64,000 bases of DNA from JAWPMT01 sp965229785 (GCA_965229785.1 CBDDJS010000001.1:372001-436000); one strand, 5' to 3'. Shown: positions 8,242-17,420, counted from the first letter of the stretch. Made by a program: numbers and translations. Notes: generated from the sequence alone by a model not told the origin.

Positions 8242-10106
8242 GTTGTAGGTATTTGTTTTTCGTAAATCCGTTCATTTCCAGCGTTATCGGTGATTTCCAA
8301 CCGGAAAGTACCTTCAAGGGGCTGGTTCTTTTCTCTGGGGACAGCCCAGATCTTCTTTTTCTTAGCATCGTAAGCCATAAGTAGCCATTCTCCGTTGAGA
8401 AAAGCCCTGTAACTTTTGATCCCGGACTTGGCATCGTCTATCAGTAAGGTGATCCCATCCCGGGCCATTTTCAAATTCCTTACAGTAGGTGGGCTTATGT
8501 CTTTTTCGATGGTGAACTTACCCAGATCGCGCGTATAAAAACTGATTTTTCCATCTTCCCACTCACCACCTATAAAGGACGATTTCTTGCCCCAAACACT
8601 GTACACATGATGCTGTTCCGTATATTGCTTGTGTGGAGTGAGTGTGATTTTAACCGGTCTTCTTAGAGGGAAATCTGCATGCGGAAGGTCCCAATACTCC
8701 GCTCTGGTCGTGGAAGTTTTTTCATAACGCAGGTACAGCGTGTCAAAAAGAACACTTTTCTTGAATTCCATTTTAATGCCTTCCTGTTCGAATGTCAGGG
8801 TTTGATTATGTGGAATGGTTTGCTGGAAATCAAAGTCTATTGTATCAACACTCGTCATGAAATGACTAGGTAACCCTTTACGGAGGTCCCATAAATAATA
8901 TTGGTTTTTTAGCTCCGCATAAGGTTTCAGGCTTATTGTGTCGTTGTGGAGGACAACCTGAGCGGAATCATTTAGCGGGGATTTGAGGTGCAGCCAATTT
9001 CTACGATGAAGAAAACTCCTGAAAGTAGGCTGTGGTCGATTAACGATCTTTCGATGATTGACTTTGGTTTCGAGTACAGAAAGATTGCCGTGCGCATCCT
9101 GCAGGTAAATGTTCAATAACCCCCCTTCCGAATTGAATTGAACTCCTTCGTTGTTGACTAAATAGATGCCCAGTGTATTGCCTTCATCTTTGAATAGTTT
9201 GTTGAATTTTCTGCGTCGATTGACATAGGTTTCGTAATCCATGTGGACTACTATATTGCGCATTTCATTAAAGCTCAACCGGGCTTTACGCTGATGGAAA
9301 ACCGTATCATTGTCAACAGTCATTAGGATTTCCGGAATTCCGTTTCGGGCACTGGAGCCATTGTGTCGATCGATGTAATCAATTTCTACACCTATTCGTC
9401 CTTCCAGTTGGAGTGGTTTTGGGATACGGTATTTCCCTTCATTCCGGATCACTTCAAATTCAAAACGACCGAAGACCCCATTGACCCGTGCTTGGTCATC
9501 GAGACACACAAAAGCTACTTTTCTAAAGGTAGGAGCAATGTTATCCCGAATCTCGCTGAAATTGAACTTCAGAGGATCCAGGACGCGTTGTTTGGAGTCA
9601 CGTATCTCGAAGTGCAGGTGAGGACCACTGGAAGATCCCGTATTCCCGGAGTAGGCTATAATTTCTCCCTGTCGAAAAGGAAAGTCCTCTTTCCCTGGGA
9701 AAAGGTTTACCTCGTAAGATTGTTGTTCGTATTGCTGTTCACGGAGGTAATCTTCCAAATCTGGTGCAAACCTTTCCAAATGCGCATAGACGGAAGTAGT
9801 TCCATTAGGGTGTTGCATGTACAACACATGACCATAGCCGCCTCTTTGAACCCGAATTCTGGAGATGTAACCGTCAGCTGTAGCTAATATCGGAAGTCCT
9901 GTTTTACCTCCTGTTCTGATATCTATCCCTCCGTGGAAGTGCGTTCCTCGCATTTCACCCATGGTTCCTGCCAGGTAATGTGTTTGTCCTGGATAAATGG
10001 GAAATAAATAGTAATTCTCCGTTGTAAACGTTGGTGATTGTGCCCAAACGAACAAGGGCATTACCGTCAAAATGGAGAACAGATTACGCCAGTTAATTAT
10101 CGTCAT
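8238..10106 (-). CDS. M23 family metallopeptidase (LytM-like), secreted
   Basis: A 622-residue protein with a signal peptide (ends VWAQ at about residue 23). The LytM/M23 domain is near the N-terminus: HFHGGID supplies zinc ligands H58 and D62, and GPHLHFEIRD supplies H163 and H165. Enzymes of this family cut peptide cross-links in peptidoglycan. About 400 residues of beta-rich sequence follow, unusual in placing the peptidase first; the last segment (LEITDNAGNERIYEKQ) looks Ig-like. All zinc ligands are present, so it is likely active. Overlaps bcp by four bases. Confidence 0.88.
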   Translation of the reverse strand: MTIINWRNLFSILTVMPLFVWAQSPTFTTENYYLFPIYPGQTHYLAGTMGEMRGTHFHGGIDIRTGGKTGLPILATADGYISRIRVQRGGYGHVLYMQHPNGTTSVYAHLERFAPDLEDYLREQQYEQQSYEVNLFPGKEDFPFRQGEIIAYSGNTGSSSGPHLHFEIRDSKQRVLDPLKFNFSEIRDNIAPTFRKVAFVCLDDQARVNGVFGRFEFEVIRNEGKYRIPKPLQLEGRIGVEIDYIDRHNGSSARNGIPEILMTVDNDTVFHQRKARLSFNEMRNIVVHMDYETYVNRRRKFNKLFKDEGNTLGIYLVNNEGVQFNSEGGLLNIYLQDAHGNLSVLETKVNHRKIVNRPQPTFRSFLHRRNWLHLKSPLNDSAQVVLHNDTISLKPYAELKNQYYLWDLRKGLPSHFMTSVDTIDFDFQQTIPHNQTLTFEQEGIKMEFKKSVLFDTLYLRYEKTSTTRAEYWDLPHADFPLRRPVKITLTPHKQYTEQHHVYSVWGKKSSFIGGEWEDGKISFYTRDLGKFTIEKDISPPTVRNLKMARDGITLLIDDAKSGIKSYRAFLNGEWLLMAYDAKKKKIWAVPREKNQPLEGTFRLEITDNAGNERIYEKQIPTT

Positions 10107-10264
10107 TTGCTAGTTGAACCGCTAAAAAATCGAAATTAGTATGCTTCATGACGAAATAGAAGACGTATTCTACAAAATCAGCCTGTGAGTTGGCTATTTA
10201 ACAAAAGATAGTGCGGTTTTTGTTTCGGAAACTGAAAAGAATTATCGATTCCGCAATTCCGTTA

Positions 10265-10753
10265 CTATGCCAGAACAGCCCGTCGTGTCTTCCTGCTACG
10301 CAATTTTTCAATCATTCTTAGCGCAAAATGATAACAAATGAAGGACAAAGGGATGGAAATGATCAGGTTTCCTACAAGCATTCTGCGCGTGAAGTGCACG
10401 ATCTGATTCAGGAATTCTGCATGAAAATAGACTTTGGCTTCTGTCGAAAAGATCAATTCTCCCAACCACGCACTAGCGGCAAATATCGGGATCAGGGTCC
10501 AGATGTTCCAAATGAGTAGCGCAAGGAGAATTCCCGGACGTGATGCTGGCTTCATTAAAGCAGCGACACCCAATCCAATAAACATGCTAAGTCCTGGTGT
10601 TGGTAGTAAGGCAATGAATGACCCTATGCCAAATCCCCGAGCGACCAGATACTCTTGTTCATCCATCAGAATGTTTACAAGTCTTCTTCTTAAGTTGTAA
10701 TTGAACCTTCTCAAATAGTTTACCAACATCTCCTGCCAACAAGTTTTGTCCAC
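10265..10753 (-). CDS. DUF2062 family membrane protein
   Basis: A 162-residue protein with a short basic N-terminus and three hydrophobic stretches (about 39-65, 70-92, 125-148). The segment GFGIGSFIALLPTPGLSMFIGLGVAALMK is the hallmark of DUF2062 proteins, which are often found with or fused to glycosyltransferases; their function is not established. The start is GTG at 10753; an ATG eight codons on (10729) is an alternative. Confidence 0.8.
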   Translation of the reverse strand: MDKTCWQEMLVNYLRRFNYNLRRRLVNILMDEQEYLVARGFGIGSFIALLPTPGLSMFIGLGVAALMKPASRPGILLALLIWNIWTLIPIFAASAWLGELIFSTEAKVYFHAEFLNQIVHFTRRMLVGNLIISIPLSFICYHFALRMIEKLRSRKTRRAVLA

Positions 10754-10848
10754 ATAGTATCGGGAAATGATAGTGGAAGGTTGCGAATTATGGATTAGTA
10801 AAACTTAAGGCTAACATTAGCATTAATCTTACTTGTTCTTAATGAGGA

Positions 10849-11090
10849 AGTTAGAGATCAAGCAATATTTCTGAGGACCAGCCTTAAATAGTAATAATTT
10901 CATTTTAGGGATATTATGCTACCCCGCTAAAGTAATCCGCACAAAGAGGTTCACCGTACCTTCGACAGGAAATCCGGAACCAAGAAATCACCATTTCAAA
11001 AGCAGAGAAACGAAATAATTGATTAACTCAATCACTTTGGATCAATGGAGAAATTATATTCCTCCCCAGACATACAGATTGATCCAATTT
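10849..11090. repeat. MITE-like repeat, truncated copy A
   Basis: About 240 bases that match, in inverted orientation, the element at 21091-21371 with high identity by eye (for example GAGAAATTATATTCCTCCCC and ATTGATTAACTCAATC shared). It keeps one 31-base end (10849-10879, containing GATCAAGCAATATTTCTGAG) but lacks the opposite terminal inverted repeat; the match stops near 11090, just before the trxA terminator. No reading frame is conserved. Confidence 0.75.
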
Positions 11091-11105
11091 TAGCGCAATA
11101 GACAT

Positions 11106-11131
11106 AAAAAAAACGCCCTGGAGGGCGTTTT
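11106..11131 (-). terminator. Rho-independent terminator of trxA
   Basis: AACGCCCT (11112-11119) pairs with AGGGCGTT (11122-11129). On the minus strand the hairpin is followed by a T run (bases 11106-11113). It lies 27 bases past the trxA stop. Confidence 0.85.
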
Positions 11132-11157
11132 AATATTCTTAATAAGGACAATATCAA

Positions 11158-11481
11158 TTAAGCCAGTTGCGCGGCTAATTTTTGATCCAAAACAGCTTTA
11201 GGTACAGCACCGATTTGTTTGTCAACAATCTCACCACCTTTGAAAACCAAAAGGGTAGGGATAGATCTGATACCAAACTTAGCGGATACTTCTGGATTTG
11301 AATCCACATCTACTTTGCCTACTACGGCTTTGCCTTCGTATTCACCGGCCAATTCTTCAACTACAGGTCCGATCATCTTACAAGGACCGCACCACTCTGC
11401 CCAGAAATCAACTAATACTGGTTGATCTGAACCTATTACTTCTTCGAAATTCGAATCGGTTATTTCTATTGCTTTTCCCAT
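11158..11481 (-). CDS. trxA: Thioredoxin
   Basis: A 107-residue canonical thioredoxin. The active site WCGPCK places the redox cysteines at 31 and 34; the cis-proline loop SIPTLLVFKGG follows. It is the cytosolic disulfide reductant, serving peroxiredoxins such as the Bcp encoded 3 kb away, and ribonucleotide reductase. It has its own terminator and a promoter-like box upstream, so it is probably monocistronic. Full length, no anomalies. Confidence 0.97.
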   Translation of the reverse strand: MGKAIEITDSNFEEVIGSDQPVLVDFWAEWCGPCKMIGPVVEELAGEYEGKAVVGKVDVDSNPEVSAKFGIRSIPTLLVFKGGEIVDKQIGAVPKAVLDQKLAAQLA

Positions 11482-11508
11482 GGTATTTATAATTCTACTA
11501 AGTCAACG

Positions 11509-11516
11509 CAAAGCTA
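11509..11516 (-). promoter_or_regulatory. Possible Bacteroidota -7 box upstream of trxA
   Basis: The minus strand reads TAGCTTTG, an exact TAnnTTTG match, 27 bases before the trxA start codon. A TTG lies 23 bases further upstream, a little far for the usual -33 element. Confidence 0.4.
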
Positions 11517-11631
11517 CTTGAATAGTTCTCGTTGCGTTTCAAGAAACGAATATATGTAAGTACACAGACAATGTTGCCATTGCTACGTATTTGTTATAAC
11601 AATTTATTTCTAGCAAATAACGACTTAATAG

Positions 11632-12813
11632 TTATTTGAATTTCATTCTTCCTACCTGTATTTGTAATTCTTCTTCTCCTGTTTGGGTATTCGCAAAATA
11701 GAGATGGTTATTGTATGCAGCGATTTGAGGAAAACCGTTTGCTCTTGCACCGGAGGTTTCTGTGATCACCATTTCTTTCAGTGTGCTTCCGCTCTGATTC
11801 AGTATTTTTAGTTTGATCAATGCCTTATCTCCGTTTCTTGCCATCCAGACAATGGCGACCTGATCTTGTGCGATAAGCTTCACCGCGACTCGTCCAAAGG
11901 GCTCCTGATCATCAATTAAGACGGGTTCGTCAAAGCTGTTTCCTCCATCTTTTGATAAGGTCAATAGAACCCTGGCATTGTTTTGAGCACCGGTGAACCA
12001 TCCTAAAGCGACCATTTCTTCGGAAGCGTCAAGACTGGGACCGTTGACTGGGCATCCGGCAATTTCCCAAAGATCATTATGGACTACTGTAGGAATACTC
12101 CACCCGTCTTCATTCAATTTGGAGAGGTAGATGTCCCGAATTTCTTCTTCTGAACGATCACGGTAGGCCACCAAAGGTCCATTAGAGGTAGATGCTGCGG
12201 TTGTAGCACAACAATCACAGACACGTTCATCGAGTAGCGTTCTTTCAGAGATTTTTCCTTGTGAATCAATGATTGCAGTTCTGAGGGTCATGGCACCAGC
12301 ATGAGCGCCGGTCGTGTTTCTTCCATCAAGCCATACGAATCGAAATTGGTTTCCGTCCAAAGGAATAATAGAAACGAATCCATGTTCGGTTTGGGTAGTA
12401 TCCCCATGAACTTTGAATGGCGGACTCCAACCGGATTCATTTCGAACTTTCGCTTTCACATCATACGCATAAGTATCTGGCGCACTCTTTTGCAGATAAT
12501 GCGCGATGATTGCATTTTGTGTGGCAGAAATTTTGGGATAGTCCGCCCAGTTCACAAACCAATCTGTTCCGCTGGCAACTTTTTCTGAAGAGCTCCATTC
12601 GTCATTATTCCGGAACTCGGAAAATTTTAGTGTGGCGGTATCTCCGGATGTCTCCACCCACGAGCAACGCAAAACGTCATCCAGGCCAGTTTCCAGGTAA
12701 GGAAGGCCATGACTTCCACTTGCCGGAAGTGACATCCATTCTATCTGGTAAAGCGTTGTTGCGGGTTTGTTACAGGCAAATGTCGTTAGCAGCAGAAAAA
12801 AAATGGTTCGCAT
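11632..12813 (-). CDS. Sialidase-like beta-propeller lipoprotein with CxCC motif
   Basis: A 393-residue protein. The ATG at 12813 is preferred over a TTG one codon earlier. The N-terminus (MRTIFFLLLTTFACNKP) is a lipoprotein signal with the lipobox cysteine at about 14. The body reads as a six-bladed propeller of the exo-sialidase-like type (SKDGGNSFDEP is one Asp-box), with a conserved-looking ERVCDCCATTA stretch and AGCPVNGP. It overlaps the upstream HMA gene by one base (TGATG) and so belongs to the metal module. The CDCC motif is a plausible metal or cofactor site; actual sialidase activity is doubtful. Confidence 0.7.
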   Translation of the reverse strand: MRTIFFLLLTTFACNKPATTLYQIEWMSLPASGSHGLPYLETGLDDVLRCSWVETSGDTATLKFSEFRNNDEWSSSEKVASGTDWFVNWADYPKISATQNAIIAHYLQKSAPDTYAYDVKAKVRNESGWSPPFKVHGDTTQTEHGFVSIIPLDGNQFRFVWLDGRNTTGAHAGAMTLRTAIIDSQGKISERTLLDERVCDCCATTAASTSNGPLVAYRDRSEEEIRDIYLSKLNEDGWSIPTVVHNDLWEIAGCPVNGPSLDASEEMVALGWFTGAQNNARVLLTLSKDGGNSFDEPVLIDDQEPFGRVAVKLIAQDQVAIVWMARNGDKALIKLKILNQSGSTLKEMVITETSGARANGFPQIAAYNNHLYFANTQTGEEELQIQVGRMKFK

Positions 12814-13163
12814 CAATGATCGTTATCATGACCGCCATCACGGCAACAAAATGGCAAGTTAGCGTATGCTTTTGGATCTCTTTTGACGGTATCGGCATTA
12901 TATCCGACGCCCGAAATGCTTTTGCGAATATCCTCGACAGAGATCTTCTTTGGATTGAACTCCACCGTAACAATTTTTGAATCAACGTCCAATTCTACAA
13001 ACTTGATACCCTTGGTGAAAGTGAGTTCATATTCTATCGTTTCTTTGCACATTTCACAGATAGCGCTCGTGAGTATTTCTGCTTTTTCAGTTTTCTTTTC
13101 CTGGGCATAGAGCAAGCCTGTGTAGCACAGGCTTAAGAAAAGTACGAATACTATTTTTTTCAT
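12813..13163 (-). CDS. Periplasmic heavy-metal-associated (HMA) domain protein
   Basis: A 116-residue protein with a signal peptide (ends LLYAQ at about residue 21) and one HMA fold. CEMC (about residues 37-40, in SAICEMCKETIEYEL) is the CxxC metal site; the ferredoxin-like beta-alpha-beta-beta-alpha-beta pattern follows (FVELDVDSKIVTVEF, VEDIRKSISGVGYNAD). The tail adds FCCRDGGHDNDH, a second potential metal ligand cluster. It likely carries Cu(I) or another soft metal in the periplasm, between the TonB receptor encoded just upstream and further partners. Confidence 0.88.
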   Translation of the reverse strand: MKKIVFVLFLSLCYTGLLYAQEKKTEKAEILTSAICEMCKETIEYELTFTKGIKFVELDVDSKIVTVEFNPKKISVEDIRKSISGVGYNADTVKRDPKAYANLPFCCRDGGHDNDH

Positions 13164-13171
13164 GTCAATAT

Positions 13172-15367
13172 TTAATTTCTTTTTATTCTGTATCTAAAAC
13201 CGGCATAGACCAATCGTCCGGCGATCGGACCCCACACAAGCGACCCATCAAATTGTTCACCGAAAGGGTTTTCAGCATCGATGATCGGGTCATCCTGACG
13301 GAAGTCCAATAGATTTTCTGATCCCAGATAGATGCTTCCCCATCTGAAACCCCGTGATACTTGCGTATTGACCAGGGCATAGGAAGGAGCGAATTGTGCT
13401 TTTTGGAATTCTACAGGCTTGTCAAGGGTGTTGGGTAGCCGTTTTCTTCCAACCCAGTGTAGGGTACCGTCCCAGGTCCATTTGTCGAATTTGGTGGCAT
13501 AACTGGCATTCAGGAAGAACCGGTTTCTGGCCGTAAATGGAACCTGACGTTGAACTCCGCCAAATTGGCTTTGTACATTGTAATATTTATACGCTCCCTT
13601 AAGTGCCCAGTGTTCATCAATTCGCATGGAAGCTTCGAATTGAAGGCTATGCGCAAATGATTCATTTGATAAATTAAAGAACTGTACCTCATTTGAATTC
13701 GCATCCAGGTCCATGACCAGTTGGTTTTCGAAGAAGGTATAGAAGTAGTCTGCGATAACATCTATTTTTCGCTCTCCGAGTTGAATGGCCGTAACAATAC
13801 TACCTCCGGCATTCCAGGAAACCTCCGGATCAATGGCTTCCAATACATTGATGGATCTGCTAGATATCAAAACGCGGGTATTTTCAGCAATCACATTAGG
13901 TGTCCGATAACCCCTTCCGGCCGATGTTCTTAAGGTTGTAACCGGATTTAGTTGATACCTGAAATGAAGTCGAGGTGTATAGTAGGTGCCATAAAGGTTG
14001 TGAAAATCTGTCCTCGCGCCCGCTACCAATGTGATGTCATCATTAGGAAGCCATGAATATTCAAAATAAGCTCCGGGTACTACTTCACTTCTTGAGAATG
14101 CTGAATCCGCATAACTTTCCTGATATCGGTCATACAGGAAGCTTACTCCAGTTTTATACTGATGAAAGGAATTCCCAATGATGTTTTGATGAATGACGTT
14201 ACCATATAAGGTCTCTTGTCGCCCGGAGTAGTCGTTATGACCGTAGTTCGAATCAATATCCTGAATAGAACCAGAATAAATGAATCCCCAACCTTTGTAA
14301 GGCGTCCTGGGGAATAACAGACCGGTTTTTCCGAAGACTTCAAACTTTTTGGTCAGATTAGAGAATCCATAAAGTGAAGTGGTATTGGCATCACTGCCAA
14401 AGTCAAAGCCTTTTTGGCCACCTGCTTTTTGGTCCACGAGCACATTAACCCCAATTTGTGATACCAACTTCTCACCCTGGAATTTATACCTGTTCATCAA
14501 ATTGATCTGACGGGATTTGGGAAGATCCAGAAAGCCGTCATCATTGCGATCTATCTCATTATCGAAATAGTCTGAATGGAAGAGAATGGCACTGCTCCAT
14601 TTATCATTGAGATCAAAGGCTGAATTGAAATTAAGCTCCGAACGTCCAAATGCATTGGCGTAGGCATTGAGGTAAATCTTTTCACTGATTTCAGGTTTCT
14701 TAAATTCCAGATTGATTTGTCCTGTCATTGACTCATAGCCATTGACAACCGATCCTGCTCCTTTTCCAACATCAATGGATTGAATCCAGGTGCCAGGGAT
14801 ATAGCCCATTCCGAACCTGGAGGTGAGCCCACGAACATTTGGAACATTTTCGCGCTGGATCTGAACGTACTTGCCATCCAGCCCCAACATCATGATTTGT
14901 TTACTGCCGCTCACTGCATCACTGAAAGATACATCGACCGATGCATTCGTCTCAAAGCTTTCACTCAGATTGCAACAGGCAGCTTTCAGCAATTCTGACT
15001 CCAATATCACTTGATTATGAATGGGGTCCAGCTCATCGTAGAAGCTTGTTTCTGCTTTGATCACGACTTCTGCTAATTCAGACGCCATTGGCTGTAATTG
15101 AATAATGGCCGGGAGGGCATTGGCTGCAAGTGTATCGTTAGTGTATCCAATAAACGAGAATACCAGATTGCGATCGGGATGATGTACAGAAAGTGTAAAT
15201 TCCCCGTTTATATCGGTGGTGGTCCCGTGTGTGGTCCCTGAAACAAATATGGCGGCGCCAATCAAAGGAGCTTGATTCTCATCAACAACACGACCTTTGA
15301 TTGCGGTTTGTGCCTGAGCCCAAATGGAAGAACTCATTAGCACGATAAATACTATTTTTTTAAACAT
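13172..15367 (-). CDS. TonB-dependent outer membrane receptor, probable metal uptake
   Basis: A 731-residue receptor. In order: signal peptide (ends WAQAQ), a carboxypeptidase-like regulatory domain (about 22-105, IKGRVVDENQAPLIGAAIF), a plug domain and a 22-strand barrel ending FRYRIKRN. The plug begins LKAACCNLSESFETNASVDV; the paired cysteines in this position are seen in receptors found beside HMA and HYC_CC_PP proteins. There is no SusD partner, and it is shorter than SusC types. It sits eight bases before the HMA gene. A role in copper or similar metal-chelate import is inferred from context. Confidence 0.85.
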   Translation of the reverse strand: MFKKIVFIVLMSSSIWAQAQTAIKGRVVDENQAPLIGAAIFVSGTTHGTTTDINGEFTLSVHHPDRNLVFSFIGYTNDTLAANALPAIIQLQPMASELAEVVIKAETSFYDELDPIHNQVILESELLKAACCNLSESFETNASVDVSFSDAVSGSKQIMMLGLDGKYVQIQRENVPNVRGLTSRFGMGYIPGTWIQSIDVGKGAGSVVNGYESMTGQINLEFKKPEISEKIYLNAYANAFGRSELNFNSAFDLNDKWSSAILFHSDYFDNEIDRNDDGFLDLPKSRQINLMNRYKFQGEKLVSQIGVNVLVDQKAGGQKGFDFGSDANTTSLYGFSNLTKKFEVFGKTGLLFPRTPYKGWGFIYSGSIQDIDSNYGHNDYSGRQETLYGNVIHQNIIGNSFHQYKTGVSFLYDRYQESYADSAFSRSEVVPGAYFEYSWLPNDDITLVAGARTDFHNLYGTYYTPRLHFRYQLNPVTTLRTSAGRGYRTPNVIAENTRVLISSRSINVLEAIDPEVSWNAGGSIVTAIQLGERKIDVIADYFYTFFENQLVMDLDANSNEVQFFNLSNESFAHSLQFEASMRIDEHWALKGAYKYYNVQSQFGGVQRQVPFTARNRFFLNASYATKFDKWTWDGTLHWVGRKRLPNTLDKPVEFQKAQFAPSYALVNTQVSRGFRWGSIYLGSENLLDFRQDDPIIDAENPFGEQFDGSLVWGPIAGRLVYAGFRYRIKRN

Positions 15368-15453
15368 GTTTAGATCTAATTCCGATTGTGAGTCAATTGA
15401 TCAGTATGTTGGCTATTCTGGATAGTATTCATACCGACAGGAATCGGATCAGA

Positions 15454-15861
15454 TCAAATAAGAAAAGTATCGTGTAATACGGGCAGGTCTTTCGAAATGA
15501 GAGGAGGGGAGTACTGATAAAATCGAAGCTTTCTCAGAGGAACCTGTTGTTCAGCAATTTCATCTAATTCCAGGAAGTTCACTGGAAGAAGGAATGACAA
15601 TTGATGATCAAACTCGAACTGAAACGAAACGAGTTGGTAATTGTCTACTTCAAAGTGTTCCTCAGTATCATGGCAACAGTCCATTGGGCAGGGAGTCCCT
15701 TTTTCATAGCCCATTTTCTCTGCACAATTTTCAGCCTTGTGCAAAATGCTGACTTCCGCCAGACGTCCCATGCAATAGTGTTTATTCAGGGTAATACCCA
15801 TCGTACTCACCATCAACAAGAGGGCGAGCATCGGAGAAAGGTATGTCCTTGACTTTTGCAC
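15454..15861 (-). CDS. HYC_CC_PP family protein
   Basis: A 135-residue small exported protein with a hydrophobic N-terminus (about 8-25). All three family signatures are present: NKHYCMG, MDCCHD and YSPPLISKDLPV. Four or more cysteines and the acidic His-containing stretch CCHDTEEHFEVD suggest metal binding. The family is typical of Bacteroidota and usually lies directly upstream of a metal-linked TonB receptor, as here. The start is GTG at 15861; an ATG ten codons later is possible. Confidence 0.8.
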   Translation of the reverse strand: MQKSRTYLSPMLALLLMVSTMGITLNKHYCMGRLAEVSILHKAENCAEKMGYEKGTPCPMDCCHDTEEHFEVDNYQLVSFQFEFDHQLSFLLPVNFLELDEIAEQQVPLRKLRFYQYSPPLISKDLPVLHDTFLI

Positions 15862-15893
15862 GTTGTAAAATTACGTAATTCGAAACAGAAGGT

Positions 15894-16553
15894 TTAGTGA
15901 CAGGCTTTGTTGAACTTTTTCAACTTGTAATAATTATAGGGCAGAGGAGTGATAAAGCCTGCAATCAGCGCCGGGACCAATGCCAACCAGTATTGCCATT
16001 GATCAAATGCCGCCTTACCCCCGGTAAACATGAAATCCGTAGCAGTCATGGCAATTTCCATAGCTACCATGGAAATGAAAGACATGCCAAAGGCAGTTTT
16101 TAAAGCCAGGGACCAGTTAAACTTCTCTCGCTTCTTCAGAAGGACAGTTTCTAAAGCAATGGAGGTAATCAGGCCTGCAATAATGGCGAGGGTCATTTGC
16201 CATATCATGGGTGTTCCCGGATAAAAGGCCTGTAGAAAGAAGATCATGCCAAAATCACCAATGCTACAGCCTATCAAACAATTCAGCGTATTAAAAGAAG
16301 CTCGTTTCCAACTGTTCTTATCAGTCCAAAAGGAGTCATTGGAATCGGTTTCTATGACAGAATACCCTTCTTTGGAAAGCAAATGTTGTAGATATCCCGG
16401 ATTAATGCCTTCACCAACGGCGCTCAACATTTTTACACCTTCCTCCGTGTCGATTGACCAATTATTGATCTCACTTGCCTGGTCCAGAAGCGGCGTTATT
16501 CTTTGCACGCAATGATCGCAGTGCAAGTCGGTCTTTACTTTCAAATGCTGCAT
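15894..16553 (-). CDS. HMA domain fused to DUF4396 membrane protein
   Basis: A 219-residue protein using the ATG at 16553 (a GTG seven codons upstream is less likely). Residues 1-65 are an HMA-like domain with CDHC as the metal site. A linker follows, then four hydrophobic segments from about residue 90 on; NTLNCLIGCSIGDFGMIF and the GFITPLPYNYYKL end match DUF4396. Fusion of a cytosolic metal-capture domain to a small membrane protein suggests metal handling at the inner membrane. Transport is inferred, not shown. Confidence 0.8.
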   Translation of the reverse strand: MQHLKVKTDLHCDHCVQRITPLLDQASEINNWSIDTEEGVKMLSAVGEGINPGYLQHLLSKEGYSVIETDSNDSFWTDKNSWKRASFNTLNCLIGCSIGDFGMIFFLQAFYPGTPMIWQMTLAIIAGLITSIALETVLLKKREKFNWSLALKTAFGMSFISMVAMEIAMTATDFMFTGGKAAFDQWQYWLALVPALIAGFITPLPYNYYKLKKFNKACH

Positions 16554-16624
16554 GATCGCAAAAGAAACAATCACCGAATTGAAAGAATTCCATAATTATG
16601 GAAAAGAGTTATACATTCTTGATT

Positions 16625-17188
16625 TCAGATCTGGTCCAATCCTTTTCTTTGAGAATGACCAGATTTTAGAAATTGGGAAGGCGTCTGTCCAACGATTTTC
16701 TTGAATTGAGTAGATAAATGTTGAACACTGCTGTAGCCCAGGTGATTGGCAATTTCACTAATGGACAGTTCACCATAGGAGATCAGTTCCTTGACTCGTT
16801 CAATTCTTTGATTGATCACGTACTTTTCTATGGTGGTACCCGTGTAAGCTGAAAATATACGACTCAAAGTAGTGTAGTCCTTGCCAATCGATCTTTCTAA
16901 GTAAGTTGAGTGCTTTTGATTTTCCAATCGACCAGGATCCCGAATGCTCTGCAACAGAGTCGTTTTGATATTTGCTACTAATTGTTCGTTACTATCTTTT
17001 AATAATTGAAATCCTCTGGTTTCTAACTGTCGATCCAGTGATTGAAGTTGTTGATCAGTGGCTTCCGCACCGATTACCTCACCGAGGTTTACTTTTTGAA
17101 AAGAAATATCAGCAAGATTCAGTTCCTGAGTTACTGCTTCGATGCATCGGTCGCATACCATGTTTTTGATATGCAACTTTTCTTTCAT
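16625..17188 (-). CDS. AraC family regulator with N-terminal HMA-like metal-sensing domain
   Basis: A 187-residue protein. Residues 1-65 read as a metal-binding fold (MKEKLHIKNMVCDRC with a CxxC motif; GFQLLKDSNEQL closes it), replacing the cupin sensor usual in AraC proteins. Residues about 85-180 are the AraC double helix-turn-helix (SISEIANHLGYSSVQHLSTQFKKIVGQTPSQFLK). It starts on the last base of the stop codon of the small upstream gene. Likely it senses Cu(I), Hg(II) or another thiophilic metal and controls the genes around it. Confidence 0.85.
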   Translation of the reverse strand: MKEKLHIKNMVCDRCIEAVTQELNLADISFQKVNLGEVIGAEATDQQLQSLDRQLETRGFQLLKDSNEQLVANIKTTLLQSIRDPGRLENQKHSTYLERSIGKDYTTLSRIFSAYTGTTIEKYVINQRIERVKELISYGELSISEIANHLGYSSVQHLSTQFKKIVGQTPSQFLKSGHSQRKGLDQI

Positions 17189-17385
17189 TACATGTCAGCT
17201 TTATTTCTGAAAGTCCGAGCTGTCAGAACCAGCACGATGAGCCCCCAAACAGCTAAAAGAGCAAACTTGGTTTCGTTACTCCAACCATCATACTCTACCA
17301 CCTCTTCGGCCTCCTGGGCTTTTTCCTGTGCCATGATCAGGCAAGTCATTAAAAAGAAAGAAAAGAAAAAGAATACGCGCTTCAT
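17188..17385 (-). CDS. Small single-pass membrane protein
   Basis: A 65-residue protein with a signal peptide (ends CLIMAQ), an acidic linker (EKAQEAEEVVEYDG) and one C-terminal membrane helix (FALLAVWGLIVLVLTARTF). I do not recognise a family. It overlaps the AraC-type metal regulator by one base, so it is in the same operon and probably the same pathway. The strong signal-plus-anchor layout supports that it is real. Confidence 0.65.
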   Translation of the reverse strand: MKRVFFFFSFFLMTCLIMAQEKAQEAEEVVEYDGWSNETKFALLAVWGLIVLVLTARTFRNKADM

Positions 17386-17420
17386 GCGACTAAGATACAG
17401 AAAGACCGGTAATCAGGCGA

